Part shown: positions 8,961-16,361 of the stretch, in pieces
Layout of the letters: the number at the start of each line of letters is the position of its first letter
Numbering within the stretch: position 1 is the first letter of the stretch
NCBI RefSeq assembly: GCF_002019695.1
Contig: NZ_KV917376.1
Span: 4,040,974-4,104,973 of the forward strand
Direction: 5' to 3'
Length of the DNA: 64,000 nt
Source: Evansella clarkii
GTDB taxonomy: Bacteria > Bacillota > Bacilli > Bacillales > Salisediminibacteriaceae
Notes under the pieces: model-generated
The model's database searches: none
What the model was told of the DNA's origin: nothing
What the model saw: only the letters and a program-made list of their open reading frames with translations
Program-made: the position numbers and the translations under genes

Positions 8961-8996
8961 AAAACAGGAAATCGTCAGCGATTTCCTGTTTTTTTA
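8961..8996 (+). terminator. Strong rho-independent terminator
   Basis: A 14-bp stem (AAAACAGGAAATCG and its complement) with loop TCAG is followed by a run of T, eight bases after the L,D-transpeptidase stop. Confidence 0.92.
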
Positions 8997-9078
8997 TATC
9001 TTTGTTTTAGACCTGTTCAAAACTTAAAAGCATTTTTGAATCTCTTAAACCAGCAGGAATGCGGATTGAGCAGGCGGT

Positions 9079-9172
9079 TCGTGAATCGGATTACCAATAT
9101 CGTTGATTGGCGGGTCCTTTTCACTGATTGAACCCTCTATTTCGTTGATTGGCCCACCTTTTCGTTGATTGA
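9079..9172. repeat. Array B: five CGTTGATTG-type cores at 20-21 bp spacing
   Basis: Cores begin at 9080 (degenerate), 9101, 9122 (CACTGATTG), 9143 and 9163, giving spacings of 21, 21, 21 and 20. The array lies between convergent genes. The same core builds array C near 17.6 kb. Confidence 0.82.
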
Positions 9173-9200
9173 ATACCTTTTAGCTAAAATCATATACCTG

Positions 9201-9240
9201 GCAGGTTTTCATCCAGCTAACTGTCTAGCTTAAAACCTGC
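9201..9240 (-). terminator. Hairpin downstream of phzF-like gene
   Basis: GCAGGTTTT pairs with AAAACCTGC, and an inner AGCTA/TAGCT stem extends it. It lies 11 bases after the stop of the minus-strand PhzF gene. A clear T-run is missing. Confidence 0.45.
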
Positions 9241-9251
9241 ACCTGCGGAAA

Positions 9252-10034
9252 CTAACTTATTGTAATATACCCTTCTAAATAAGTAACTGCCTGCCCTGCT
9301 AATTTTATTTTGTCGCCCAGATCAGTGCAGTATATCGTTCCTCCTCTTTCTGACAGCTGTTTTGCTTTAAATTCATTTTTACCCAGCTGCTGTTTCCAGT
9401 ATGGCACTAGTGTACAATGGGTGGAACCTGTGACCGGATCTTCTTCTATCCCTAACCTCGGGGCGAAAAATCTTGATACGAAATCTGCGTCTGTGCCTTT
9501 TGCTGTGACGATTACTCCTGCTGCATCCAGCTTTTTCAGCTCACTCATGTCAGGGTTAAAGTCTAAGACGTCCTGTTCTGTTTCAAAAACAGCCATGTAA
9601 TCCCTTGATTTATATAACTCCATAGGCTTCTTCCCCAATCCTTTTATAAGTTCCTCAGGAGCGTCGCATTTTTCTCCAGGACGTGAAGGAAAAAGTAATG
9701 TTAACAGATCGTCTTCCTTTGTGACCTCTAATATTCCGCTTTTTGTGCTGAAGCTGATTGATGAAACAGTTTTATCAAGATATGTATATATAACAAATGC
9801 TGAAGCTAATGTTGCATGCCCGCACAAATCTATTTCACCAGTAAGCGTAAACCATCTAAGACCGTAACCCTCTCCCTCTTTAACAAAAAAAGCAGTTTCC
9901 GGGAGATTGTTTTCGGCGGCTATTTTCTGCATTAAATCATCGCTGATCCACTCTTCCAGGGGACAGACAGCCGCGTAATTCCCTTTAAATTGTTCACTAG
10001 TGAATGCATCAATCTGGTAAATTGGAAGCTTCAT
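9252..10034 (-). CDS. PhzF-family isomerase/epimerase
   Basis: This 260-residue protein has the PhzF / diaminopimelate-epimerase-like fold. Signatures in order are YQIDAFTSEQFKGN at the N-terminus, NNLPETAFF with the family's conserved Glu, DLCGHATLASA, and DPVTGSTHC near residue 200. PhzF enzymes isomerise trans-2,3-dihydro-3-hydroxyanthranilate in phenazine producers, but most bacillar members have no phenazine genes nearby, as here, so the substrate is unknown. An AAAGGAG site supports the ATG. It is a single gene. Confidence 0.88.
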   Translation of the reverse strand: MKLPIYQIDAFTSEQFKGNYAAVCPLEEWISDDLMQKIAAENNLPETAFFVKEGEGYGLRWFTLTGEIDLCGHATLASAFVIYTYLDKTVSSISFSTKSGILEVTKEDDLLTLLFPSRPGEKCDAPEELIKGLGKKPMELYKSRDYMAVFETEQDVLDFNPDMSELKKLDAAGVIVTAKGTDADFVSRFFAPRLGIEEDPVTGSTHCTLVPYWKQQLGKNEFKAKQLSERGGTIYCTDLGDKIKLAGQAVTYLEGYITIS

Positions 10035-10097
10035 TTTTAAGTAACTCCTTTCCGCCTGATTAGTTTACATAATAATATTACAGTAAATCAAATGCGT

Positions 10098-10517
10098 TCA
10101 CATACTGGTAATCCCTATGATCAGTATTCCAAAAGCCGCGACCCAAAAGCAGAAGATGGCACCAAGACCTGCATACAGAGGAAACTTTAACAGGTGGAAA
10201 AGCGCAAAGAACATACAAACTAACGGCAAATAGAAGTGAACAAGGATAAACCCTTGGCCATCGAAATATGGGCTGTCATCCGGCAATAATGTATACCCTC
10301 CCGCTAACCAGTAAGTAAGCGTAATAAAAACTAAGCCCAGTAACACGCTGTATATGTAAAATCCAGGCCCTTTCTTATGTTTTGTGCTTTTTCTTCCTGC
10401 AAATTTTATAAGCATGAATCCTATTGCTGTTATAAACAGCATTAACACCAAAAATATTACTGAAAATGGAATAATAACAGGCCCGCTCCTTTCTTTTATT
10501 GCACGCTCATCCTGCAT
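10098..10517 (-). CDS. Four-span membrane protein, unknown function
   Basis: The 139-residue product is predicted to have four membrane spans with a basic loop after the first (RKSTKHKKG). No family is recognised. No ribosome binding site precedes the ATG at 10517. A clear AAAGGAG lies inside the first 10 codons with no standard start after it, so the true N-terminus is uncertain. Confidence 0.6.
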   Translation of the reverse strand: MQDERAIKERSGPVIIPFSVIFLVLMLFITAIGFMLIKFAGRKSTKHKKGPGFYIYSVLLGLVFITLTYWLAGGYTLLPDDSPYFDGQGFILVHFYLPLVCMFFALFHLLKFPLYAGLGAIFCFWVAAFGILIIGITSM

Positions 10518-10563
10518 ATAATTGTTCTGTAATTGGAACTATATGAAACAGGAGGTGAGGTCT

Positions 10564-10701
10564 ATGACTTCGCAAAAAAATCAACGTATGAATGGCTTTA
10601 AATATAGTATCTGGAACACACGCATAAATAAAAAGCACCTTAAGAGAATAAGAAATTCTCCTCTCTTAAGAGGAAATCTTCCACACAAACCAGATAATTA
10701 G
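10564..10701 (+). CDS. Small basic ORF with strong ribosome binding site
   Basis: A 45-residue frame (MTSQKNQRMNGFKYSIWNTR to PHKPDN) follows an AGGAGGTGA ribosome binding site with a five-base spacer, one of the best such sites in the window. The product is basic and has no membrane span. Inside the gene a 9-bp inverted repeat (CTTAAGAGA, 10639-10647 and 10662-10670) could form a hairpin. I do not recognise a family; it could be a real small protein or a leader peptide. Confidence 0.5.
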   Translation: MTSQKNQRMNGFKYSIWNTRINKKHLKRIRNSPLLRGNLPHKPDN

Positions 10702-10738
10702 TTCTTGAAAAAATTCATGGACGCAAGCTCAAAATTCT

Positions 10739-11164
10739 TTAATACTTTTCCGGTAAAAGTTCCAGAATGTTACATTTAACAAGTTCATTTTTGTAAAAAA
10801 TAATGACCTCAATGTCTTTCCCATAATCACTGATTAACTCCCGGCACATGCCGCATGGGGAAACAACCCAGCATTTTTCTATATTTTCATGAGGATGGGG
10901 GTGAGCTACCGCTACAATTGTTTCAAACTCATGCTCCCCTTCAGATATAGATTTACCAATTGCCATAGCCTCGCCGCAAACCGTTATCCTCCCTACATTC
11001 GCCTCTACATGCACAGCCGAAAAAATGGTTCCTGTCTTCGATCTGACTGCCGCTCCAATATGATGCCTGCCATATACATAGTTTGTTTCAATAACCTTTT
11101 CCGCTTCTTTAATAAGCTCATAATCTTTATTTTCAAGTGGTTTAGTTTTTAACATACAGATCAC
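10739..11164 (-). CDS. Cytidine / blasticidin-S deaminase-like enzyme
   Basis: The protein of about 141 residues has both zinc signatures of the cytidine-deaminase family: TVCGEAMAIG (Cys ligand, with the proton-shuttle Glu) and SPCGMCREL (two Cys ligands). A Cys-Gly-Glu first motif and the size resemble tetrameric cytidine deaminase or blasticidin-S-deaminase relatives, so it may deaminate a nucleoside, but the substrate is open. The start is either GTG 11164 or ATG 11155; the AGAGG site is not ideally placed for either. It is transcribed singly. Confidence 0.82.
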   Translation of the reverse strand: MICMLKTKPLENKDYELIKEAEKVIETNYVYGRHHIGAAVRSKTGTIFSAVHVEANVGRITVCGEAMAIGKSISEGEHEFETIVAVAHPHPHENIEKCWVVSPCGMCRELISDYGKDIEVIIFYKNELVKCNILELLPEKY

Positions 11165-11235
11165 ATTCCTCTAACAGATTTAAGGGCAGGTAAAAAAACT
11201 TGCATCCATTGAGTGGTGCGAGTGCAGCATTTCAA

Positions 11236-11300
11236 GTAACGCAAGACCTTCTTGCATGCCCTGAGTTTTCTTTTTACCACACCTCATGTAACGCAAGACC
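11236..11300. repeat. Direct repeat GTAACGCAAGACC, two copies 52 bp apart
   Basis: The 13-mer occurs at 11236 and 11288 in the gap between two minus-strand genes. The 52-bp distance is about five helical turns. It may be a decayed member of the intergenic array class seen elsewhere in the window. Confidence 0.5.
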
Positions 11301-11348
11301 GCCTCCCGCTGGCTATACAGGTCTATTTTTTTCGAAACCGCTCCCAGG

Positions 11349-12392
11349 CTATTTCCCAGACTGTTCTGAATCTAACTCCCATGTAAACCATCTTCCATGC
11401 CCGTCAGTCTCCCCGATTTTTTTTCTAAAACCCTTACCCCCGATATAAAAATCAAGGTGCAGGTCTCCATCAAAAATATTATTATAGAGGTGGAAAATTT
11501 CTCTCTTTGCTCCGATCAGCTCGACGTCCCTTAGAAGCGTCGCCTTACTTTCCTGAGGCATTTGATTTGCCACGTGTGTATGAAAAACACAAATTGCGTA
11601 TTCCTCTGAAATATTTTTTTCCAGTTCCATGAGTAACTCTGTCCCATCCCCTTCGATAAGAGTGACAGATGATCTCTTCACATATTCTGCGGCACTTGAA
11701 AGCATTTCTCTTCTATCCTCATGCTCCGGCCAGATTAGTGCTTGGAGCCAGAGATATTCGTCCTCATTCGCCAGGTCAATTATATTAAGATCCACGCCAA
11801 TTCGGACAGCTACCGGAGGGCTGCCCATATAAACAGCCGGGGAGTAGTCCCCTCTCACTTCCGAAGTAATAGTAACATTTGACTGAGTATTGCCAAATAT
11901 CTCATTCGTTCCATATGAATAACTGTATTTATCCCATAACAGCTGGAGGCCAGCGCTTGTCCCTATTTCAATGAGAGCCAATGGCTTTTTTACAGTCTCA
12001 TAAATATAATTGAAAACAGGATACAGATATGAACAGCGCCTCACTTCGTTTGTCTGGACCAGCCTGTTTTTCAGCAGGCTGATTATTTCTTCTTTGTTTT
12101 CCATGCAAAAATTCCTGAAGTATGGATATACTTCTTCAGTATTTTGCGGTTCCTCCTCGATGCTCGGATAAAAATACTTCAGCTTATGATCATTACCCCT
12201 GAGCAATAAATAATGAACTGACCCCAACAGCAAATTAGGGACAGGCTGTCCTGGCTCCGATTGAGAGGCTAGTTCTAAAATTTCTTTATCTTGTGCGATC
12301 TGTAAAGACAAGTACTCATACAATTCACTTGACCCACTGCACTCTTCTGTTGCAAATCTATTAAATTTATTTGCCAGTTTTCCATAGTCCAT
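11349..12392 (-). CDS. DUF2332-family protein
   Basis: This 347-residue protein matches the DUF2332 pattern: an N-terminal helical region with PNLLLGSVHYLLL (about residues 50-64), then LIEIGTSAGLQLLWDKYSY, which resembles the nucleotide loop of a Rossmann-type methyltransferase, and a late CVFHTHVANQMP segment. The biochemical function of the family is unknown; a SAM-binding fold is inference. It is followed, in transcription order, by repeat-bearing non-coding DNA. The histidine phosphatase gene upstream is on the same strand with a 23-base gap, so the two may be cotranscribed. Confidence 0.82.
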   Translation of the reverse strand: MDYGKLANKFNRFATEECSGSSELYEYLSLQIAQDKEILELASQSEPGQPVPNLLLGSVHYLLLRGNDHKLKYFYPSIEEEPQNTEEVYPYFRNFCMENKEEIISLLKNRLVQTNEVRRCSYLYPVFNYIYETVKKPLALIEIGTSAGLQLLWDKYSYSYGTNEIFGNTQSNVTITSEVRGDYSPAVYMGSPPVAVRIGVDLNIIDLANEDEYLWLQALIWPEHEDRREMLSSAAEYVKRSSVTLIEGDGTELLMELEKNISEEYAICVFHTHVANQMPQESKATLLRDVELIGAKREIFHLYNNIFDGDLHLDFYIGGKGFRKKIGETDGHGRWFTWELDSEQSGK

Positions 12393-12415
12393 AAAGGTTC
12401 CGCCTTTCCATATTG

Positions 12416-13042
12416 TTAATTCGTTCCCTGCACATCCAGCCTGTGTGAAATATCTCCTTCAATAATTATGTTACAGCCCCGTCCGTCAATCTCTGCAATC
12501 GTCAGGCTTGTATCATGTATGTAAGGCGGATCCCACAGCTTTTCTAATGGCAGCTCCTTAAAAATAGCTGACAGCATTTTTATTACCGCAGAATGTGTCA
12601 CAATCAGAACGTTTCCTGAAGGATGAGTTCCCTCTGCATTTTTTAAAAATGCAGTAAGTCTGTTTCTTAATTCCTCATAGCTTTCTCCACCTTGTGGTTC
12701 GTAAAAATGAGGTGCATTCCAGAATAAATGAAAGCGATCCGGGTCCGTTTTCTCGATTTCTGTAACGGTCCGGCCCTCCCATTCTCCAAGATGTATTTCC
12801 TTTAAATTGTCTTCCAATATAACTGGCAATTCTCTCTCACCTTTAATTAACTCGGCGGTTAGCCGTGCCCGTTTGCTCGGACTGGAATAAATCGCCGCAA
12901 AATCAGTATCCTTTAATCTATCTCTGAGAAGTTCGGCGTTTCTCACGCCATTTTCCGTCAGCTCAGAATCTCCCCATCCCTGCATTCTTTTTTCTGTATT
13001 CCAAACAGTTTCCCCGTGCCTTGTTATATACAGCTTCAGCAT
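12416..13042 (-). CDS. Histidine phosphatase family protein
   Basis: The 208-residue protein has the phosphoglycerate-mutase-like signature ITRHGETVWN, with His8 in the RHG motif. The second catalytic groups follow: SSPSKRARLTAE with its arginine, the EIHLGEWEG acid, and VTHSAVI with the late histidine. This pattern fits PhoE/GpmB-type broad-specificity phosphatases. GGAGGG precedes the ATG. It sits between an ornithine-cyclodeaminase-family gene and DUF2332 on the same strand. Confidence 0.88.
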   Translation of the reverse strand: MLKLYITRHGETVWNTEKRMQGWGDSELTENGVRNAELLRDRLKDTDFAAIYSSPSKRARLTAELIKGERELPVILEDNLKEIHLGEWEGRTVTEIEKTDPDRFHLFWNAPHFYEPQGGESYEELRNRLTAFLKNAEGTHPSGNVLIVTHSAVIKMLSAIFKELPLEKLWDPPYIHDTSLTIAEIDGRGCNIIIEGDISHRLDVQGTN

Positions 13043-13095
13043 AATTTCCCTCCGTTTTCATGATCGTTATTATATTTTTTAAAAACAGGTCCCCG

Positions 13096-14070
13096 TCAAT
13101 CATTTGCAGATAGAGAACTCTCCATGCCAGCGGAATCATCTAATTTTTCATATAGTGCTTTCACTGTTACCAAATCAAACACTGCATCGCCGACAGATTT
13201 AAAAATGATCAATTTTTCTTCAGTGTTATCCGGTTTATAGGAATTGCCGATTATCTCCTTCAATGACATAGAATCTTCTGGTTTCCTCCCCAGATCTTTC
13301 GCCTTCAGCATATCTCCCGACTCACGAAATGCGCCCCCTGCATCAACATGTATCTCATCAGCCTGCTTTAAAACAGAGTCAGGAATTTCCTGCATAGCAG
13401 GGCGGAAAGATCCAACCCCTACTATTAATTTTCCTTTCCAAGCTTCCGCCGGCAGCTCAGGTAAAACAGGAGTAGTCGAGGTGGTGCAAGTGACTATAAT
13501 ATCTGACAGCTTCACAAGAAATTCTGGTGTCGTTTTCTCAATATGTATGTACGGGTATTCTTTTTGAGCCTTTTCAATAAATTTATCCGCTTTCTCCTCT
13601 GTCCTGTTATATATGTACACTTTTTCTATGCTGCGGACCGTGATTGCAGACTGCAGGTGGCTCCATCCCTGTGTTCCAGTGCCGACAATTCCTAAAGTCA
13701 CTGCCTTTTCTTTCCCAAGGTACTTCATCCCTAATCCTCCGATAGCTCCTGTCCGGCTCTCTGTTACAGGCACCGCATCACAGAGAAGCAGCGGCTCCAT
13801 TGTACGCCGGTTGTATAACGCCATGATTCCATGAATTGTTGGCTTGCCAAGCTTCGTGTTTCCCGGTGCGACACCTACTAACTTTGTCGCATAGTACTCA
13901 CCAAAATAGGAGGGCATTATCAAGCTCGTATTCCCATCATCTTCAATATGCATTCTCTCCGGCGATACGATTTTATCTTCCGTGTCTTCCTGATAAAATT
14001 CCTCAACTGCCTGCACTGTTTCTTTCATGGATAGCAAGTTCCTGACTTTTTCTGCATTAATAAATTCCAT
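13096..14070 (-). CDS. Ornithine cyclodeaminase / mu-crystallin family dehydrogenase
   Basis: This 324-residue NAD(P)-binding protein has a central Rossmann motif LGIVGTGTQGWSHLQSA (about residues 125-141), the upstream VTESRTGAIGGLGMKYLG segment that carries the family's substrate Arg/Lys, and VGSFRPAMQEIPD downstream. Members deaminate ornithine to proline or reduce ketimines, or act as alanine dehydrogenases; sequence alone does not separate these. It is the first gene of a run of three on this strand, after a 14.1-kb repeat element. Confidence 0.88.
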   Translation of the reverse strand: MEFINAEKVRNLLSMKETVQAVEEFYQEDTEDKIVSPERMHIEDDGNTSLIMPSYFGEYYATKLVGVAPGNTKLGKPTIHGIMALYNRRTMEPLLLCDAVPVTESRTGAIGGLGMKYLGKEKAVTLGIVGTGTQGWSHLQSAITVRSIEKVYIYNRTEEKADKFIEKAQKEYPYIHIEKTTPEFLVKLSDIIVTCTTSTTPVLPELPAEAWKGKLIVGVGSFRPAMQEIPDSVLKQADEIHVDAGGAFRESGDMLKAKDLGRKPEDSMSLKEIIGNSYKPDNTEEKLIIFKSVGDAVFDLVTVKALYEKLDDSAGMESSLSAND

Positions 14071-14114
14071 AACTGGCTGCCTCCTTTATCCATAGCTTTT
14101 ATCCCCGATGTAAC

Positions 14115-14238
14115 CGTCCGTAAAACTCCCGCCTCTAAACATGAGTGGAAGCGAAGATGTTCAGGCGGGAGATAACGGACGCTAACATTCCGATTGGTTC
14201 AACTAACAATCAGTGGGTATGAATCCCCCCACTGATTG
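14115..14238. repeat. Two-hairpin intergenic repeat element
   Basis: Two strong inverted repeats lie side by side. The first is CGTCCGT..CTCCCGCCT (14115-14134) against AGGCGGGAG..ACGGACG (14163-14181). The second is CAATCAGTGGG (14207-14217) against CCCACTGATTG (14228-14238). The whole resembles a dispersed Bacillaceae repeat as I remember it, which needs a search to confirm. The stretch 14071-14316 holds no gene. Confidence 0.6.
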
Positions 14239-14310
14239 AAGGTTCACTTAATAATTCCTCACCATTAAATCAAAACTTCTGAATAATCAGTCTCATTCAA
14301 GTATAACAAA

Positions 14311-14330
14311 AAACAGCTAGTAAGCTGCTT
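14311..14330 (-). terminator. Terminator overlapping the stop codon of the 14317 gene
   Basis: AAGCAGCT, loop TACT and AGCTGTTT on the minus strand form an imperfect stem followed by TTTG; the gene stop lies inside it. Confidence 0.5.
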
Positions 14331-14652
14331 TTTCGGGAGATGATCTTGTTATAAAACTTATTAAAAAGAAAACCCACCAGATGACCATAAACAGAAATCC
14401 AAACAAAACATAGATAGGCCATAAAGCACCTTCGGCCAACTGGGACATCAGATAGTCAAATTCTGTGCCTTCCATTCTTCCAATGCTTTGAATAAACCAC
14501 ATTGGGTCTGAACTAATAATGATAAGAAGATTCGCTATGGACAATTTCTTAATTCTATTTTTTAAAATACAATAGATTGTTAAGGATAATGTGGTGAGTA
14601 AAAACAGATAATAAGCGCCCCAAAACCAGGCAGGCAAAGTTTCCATCTCCAT
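14317..14652 (-). CDS. Small membrane protein, unknown function
   Basis: The 111-residue product has three predicted membrane spans (about residues 10-30, 36-52 and 74-99) and a short soluble loop between the second and third. GAGGAGG with a seven-base spacer precedes the ATG. It lies 24 bases after the 76-residue membrane protein on the same strand, so the two probably form a small operon. The family is not recognised. Confidence 0.72.
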   Translation of the reverse strand: MEMETLPAWFWGAYYLFLLTTLSLTIYCILKNRIKKLSIANLLIIISSDPMWFIQSIGRMEGTEFDYLMSQLAEGALWPIYVLFGFLFMVIWWVFFLISFITRSSPEKAAY

Positions 14653-14676
14653 AAGTGAACCTCCTCAAGCTTTATT

Positions 14677-14907
14677 TTAAAGAGAATTAATATTTTCCGT
14701 CCCTAATATGAGTGGAAGTAAAGTTATGATAAGACCGATTATGAATAAGGCGACCCCGAATATTTTTGCCAGCAGTTCCTGGTGGTCTCCAAAAACTGTC
14801 CAGGAATTATAATTAACGAGAAAAAGTGCTTTCTTTTTAAAAACGAGAAATCCAATCAGCATGATAAATAATCCTATTAAAACAGTTAAAATCACTTCAA
14901 TTTGCAT
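14677..14907 (-). CDS. Small two-span membrane protein, unknown function
   Basis: The 76-residue product has an N-terminal span (residues 4-24) and a C-terminal span (about 48-68), joined by a short basic and aromatic loop. AAGGAGG precedes the ATG. It is the first gene of a two-gene unit and is divergent from the phosphatase gene with the in-frame TGA. Confidence 0.72.
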   Translation of the reverse strand: MQIEVILTVLIGLFIMLIGFLVFKKKALFLVNYNSWTVFGDHQELLAKIFGVALFIIGLIITLLPLILGTENINSL

Positions 14908-15063
14908 ATTTTCAGCTGCCTCCTTGTGTTTAAGTTTAATATGTAGCTGGAAACCTTATAAAAATATTAAGGTACCTACTGAACTTTACGAACGAGAGTT
15001 ACCAAAAGTTTCAATTTTTGCCAATCAATTAGAAGTACAGGCTATGATTTTTCGCAGCTAAAA

Positions 15064-15072
15064 ATGTATAAT
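15064..15072 (+). promoter_or_regulatory. Extended -10 promoter of the phosphatase gene
   Basis: ATGTATAAT contains TATAAT at 15067-15072 with TG directly before it. It lies 30 bases before the ATG at 15102 and would give a leader of about 20-25 bases. Confidence 0.5.
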
Positions 15073-15101
15073 GCAGATAGGAAGGAACATGAGGTGATAC
15101 A

Positions 15102-15530
15102 ATGTCCGACTATCAAAAGCTACTTAATGGAATTTTCATGTGCGGGGAAAAAGCCGTTCAAACAGCTGCAGAAACAGAAAAGGCTGATTATATTATTGAT
15201 CTCAGAGCGGAAACTGACGAACGGACTTTTCAGGATAAAAATACAGAATGGTTCCGTTTTCCGTTAGTTGATGGCCAGCCTGGTCAGAAGGAATCATTTA
15301 AAGAAGCTATCTTTTTTAGCGTTAATGCATACAAAGCAGGAAAAACTGCCATTCTTCACTGAAAAGGTGGGAAAAGCCGCACAGGTAGTGTGGCAATAGG
15401 AGTACTGCTCGAACTTGGATTCGCTGAAACTGTAACACAGGCTGAAGACATGGTGAAAGAGATCCGGCCGCAAATTACTATACATCCTGAATTTCGGAAG
15501 GAGCTTGAGAAGCTATACTCAGACCGGTGA
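15102..15530 (+). CDS. Dual-specificity/tyrosine phosphatase-like protein with TGA at the catalytic position (candidate selenoprotein)
   Basis: The frame has 142 codons if TGA at 15360-15362 (codon 87) is read through. The sequence is GKTAILH-TGA-KGGKSRTG, which is the HCX5R(T/S)G signature with the nucleophilic Cys replaced by the stop; Arg93 and the loop glycines are intact. Asp57 in FPLVDG fits the general acid of this fold. After the TGA, 55 codons continue as the expected C-terminal helices (VAIGVLLELGFAETVTQAEDMV) and end in a normal TGA followed by a terminator. GAGGTG precedes the ATG. A SECIS-like hairpin begins 13 bases after the TGA. Read as selenocysteine this is a complete enzyme; otherwise it is a nonsense mutant or a sequence error. 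The true substrate is unknown. Confidence 0.75.
15376..15394 (+). promoter_or_regulatory. SECIS-like hairpin downstream of in-frame TGA
   Basis: GCCGCAC and GTGTGGC form a 7-bp stem (one G-U pair) closed by loop AGGTA. Thirteen bases separate it from the TGA, and the loop G is about 22 bases downstream. Bacterial SECIS elements sit at this distance and carry a G in the first two loop positions; the E. coli fdhF loop is AGGUCU. The element lies inside codons for SRTGSVA, so sequence constraint from the protein also applies. Confidence 0.6.
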
Positions 15531-15541
15531 AGACGTAACAA

Positions 15542-15573
15542 AAAAGCATTGGGATTTTCCAATGCTTTTGTCT
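15542..15573 (+). terminator. Terminator of the phosphatase gene
   Basis: AAAAGCATTGG, a six-base loop and the perfect complement CCAATGCTTTT, then GTCTTTTCC. The stem is 11 bp and lies 12 bases after the stop codon. Confidence 0.88.
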
Positions 15574-15620
15574 TTTCCTGCTCCTGCTGTTAAGGCATCT
15601 AAATTCCAGCAGCCCTCAAA

Positions 15621-16361
15621 TCAGACGCCCCGCTTATTTCCCCATACTAAAGTGTGGAGCTGCGGCAGAACACGGACATCGTTCAATTCCGGCTCAGCAG
15701 CGACTTTATCGATCAGCGCTGCGTATTTTTCCAGGAGCACTGCAGCAAGGTCAGTTGTATCCTCACTGGCTGTATCGTCATTCCCTGTTTGGAGATACAG
15801 GGGCAACTCCGGATATTTTTCAGCTATATTTTTGGCATATGCTAAATCCCCATCATTAAAAATAACCACTTTCAGACTTGTATGGGGAAGCCGGCTGTTT
15901 TCATTTAACCGCTGAATAATTTCATCGAGCTTATTATAGTCTGTATTCATGCCAGAGCTAGGAGGCTTTGGAGAAATGGTCAGATCATCAATCTCCAGAA
16001 ACCAGTCCTGCCACCGGCTTCCCTGTGTTTCCAGTGCGACTTCAATATTATTCTTCTTTAATAATGCAATAACCCCAGCCAGGTTTTTCAGAAGTGCTGG
16101 ATTACCGCCTGAAACCGTAACATGAGAAAAACGGTTACCGCCAATCTCCTTAAGTTTTTCCCAAATTTCTTCCGGACTCATCTGTACAATGTCGTCCTTT
16201 GCGGAGCCGTCCCATGTAAAAGCGGAATCACACCAGGAACAGGAATAGTCACAGCCGGCAGTGCGGATGAACATCGTTTTTTTGCCGATGACCATTCCTT
16301 CCCCCTGAATGGTTGGACCAAAAATTTCTAAGACTGGTATTGTAGTCAAGCTTCCATCCAC
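15621..16361 (-). CDS. queE: 7-carboxy-7-deazaguanine synthase QueE
   Basis: This 246-residue radical-SAM enzyme converts 6-carboxy-tetrahydropterin to 7-carboxy-7-deazaguanine in queuosine biosynthesis. The iron-sulphur site CDYSCSWCDS (CxxxCxxC) is near residue 33, preceded by FGPTIQGEG, and VTVSGGNPAL follows as the SAM-binding GGE-like motif. The start overlaps the end of queD by 16 bases. It is the last gene of queC-queD-queE, controlled by the preQ1 riboswitch at 17.85 kb. Confidence 0.95.
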   Translation of the reverse strand: MDGSLTTIPVLEIFGPTIQGEGMVIGKKTMFIRTAGCDYSCSWCDSAFTWDGSAKDDIVQMSPEEIWEKLKEIGGNRFSHVTVSGGNPALLKNLAGVIALLKKNNIEVALETQGSRWQDWFLEIDDLTISPKPPSSGMNTDYNKLDEIIQRLNENSRLPHTSLKVVIFNDGDLAYAKNIAEKYPELPLYLQTGNDDTASEDTTDLAAVLLEKYAALIDKVAAEPELNDVRVLPQLHTLVWGNKRGV

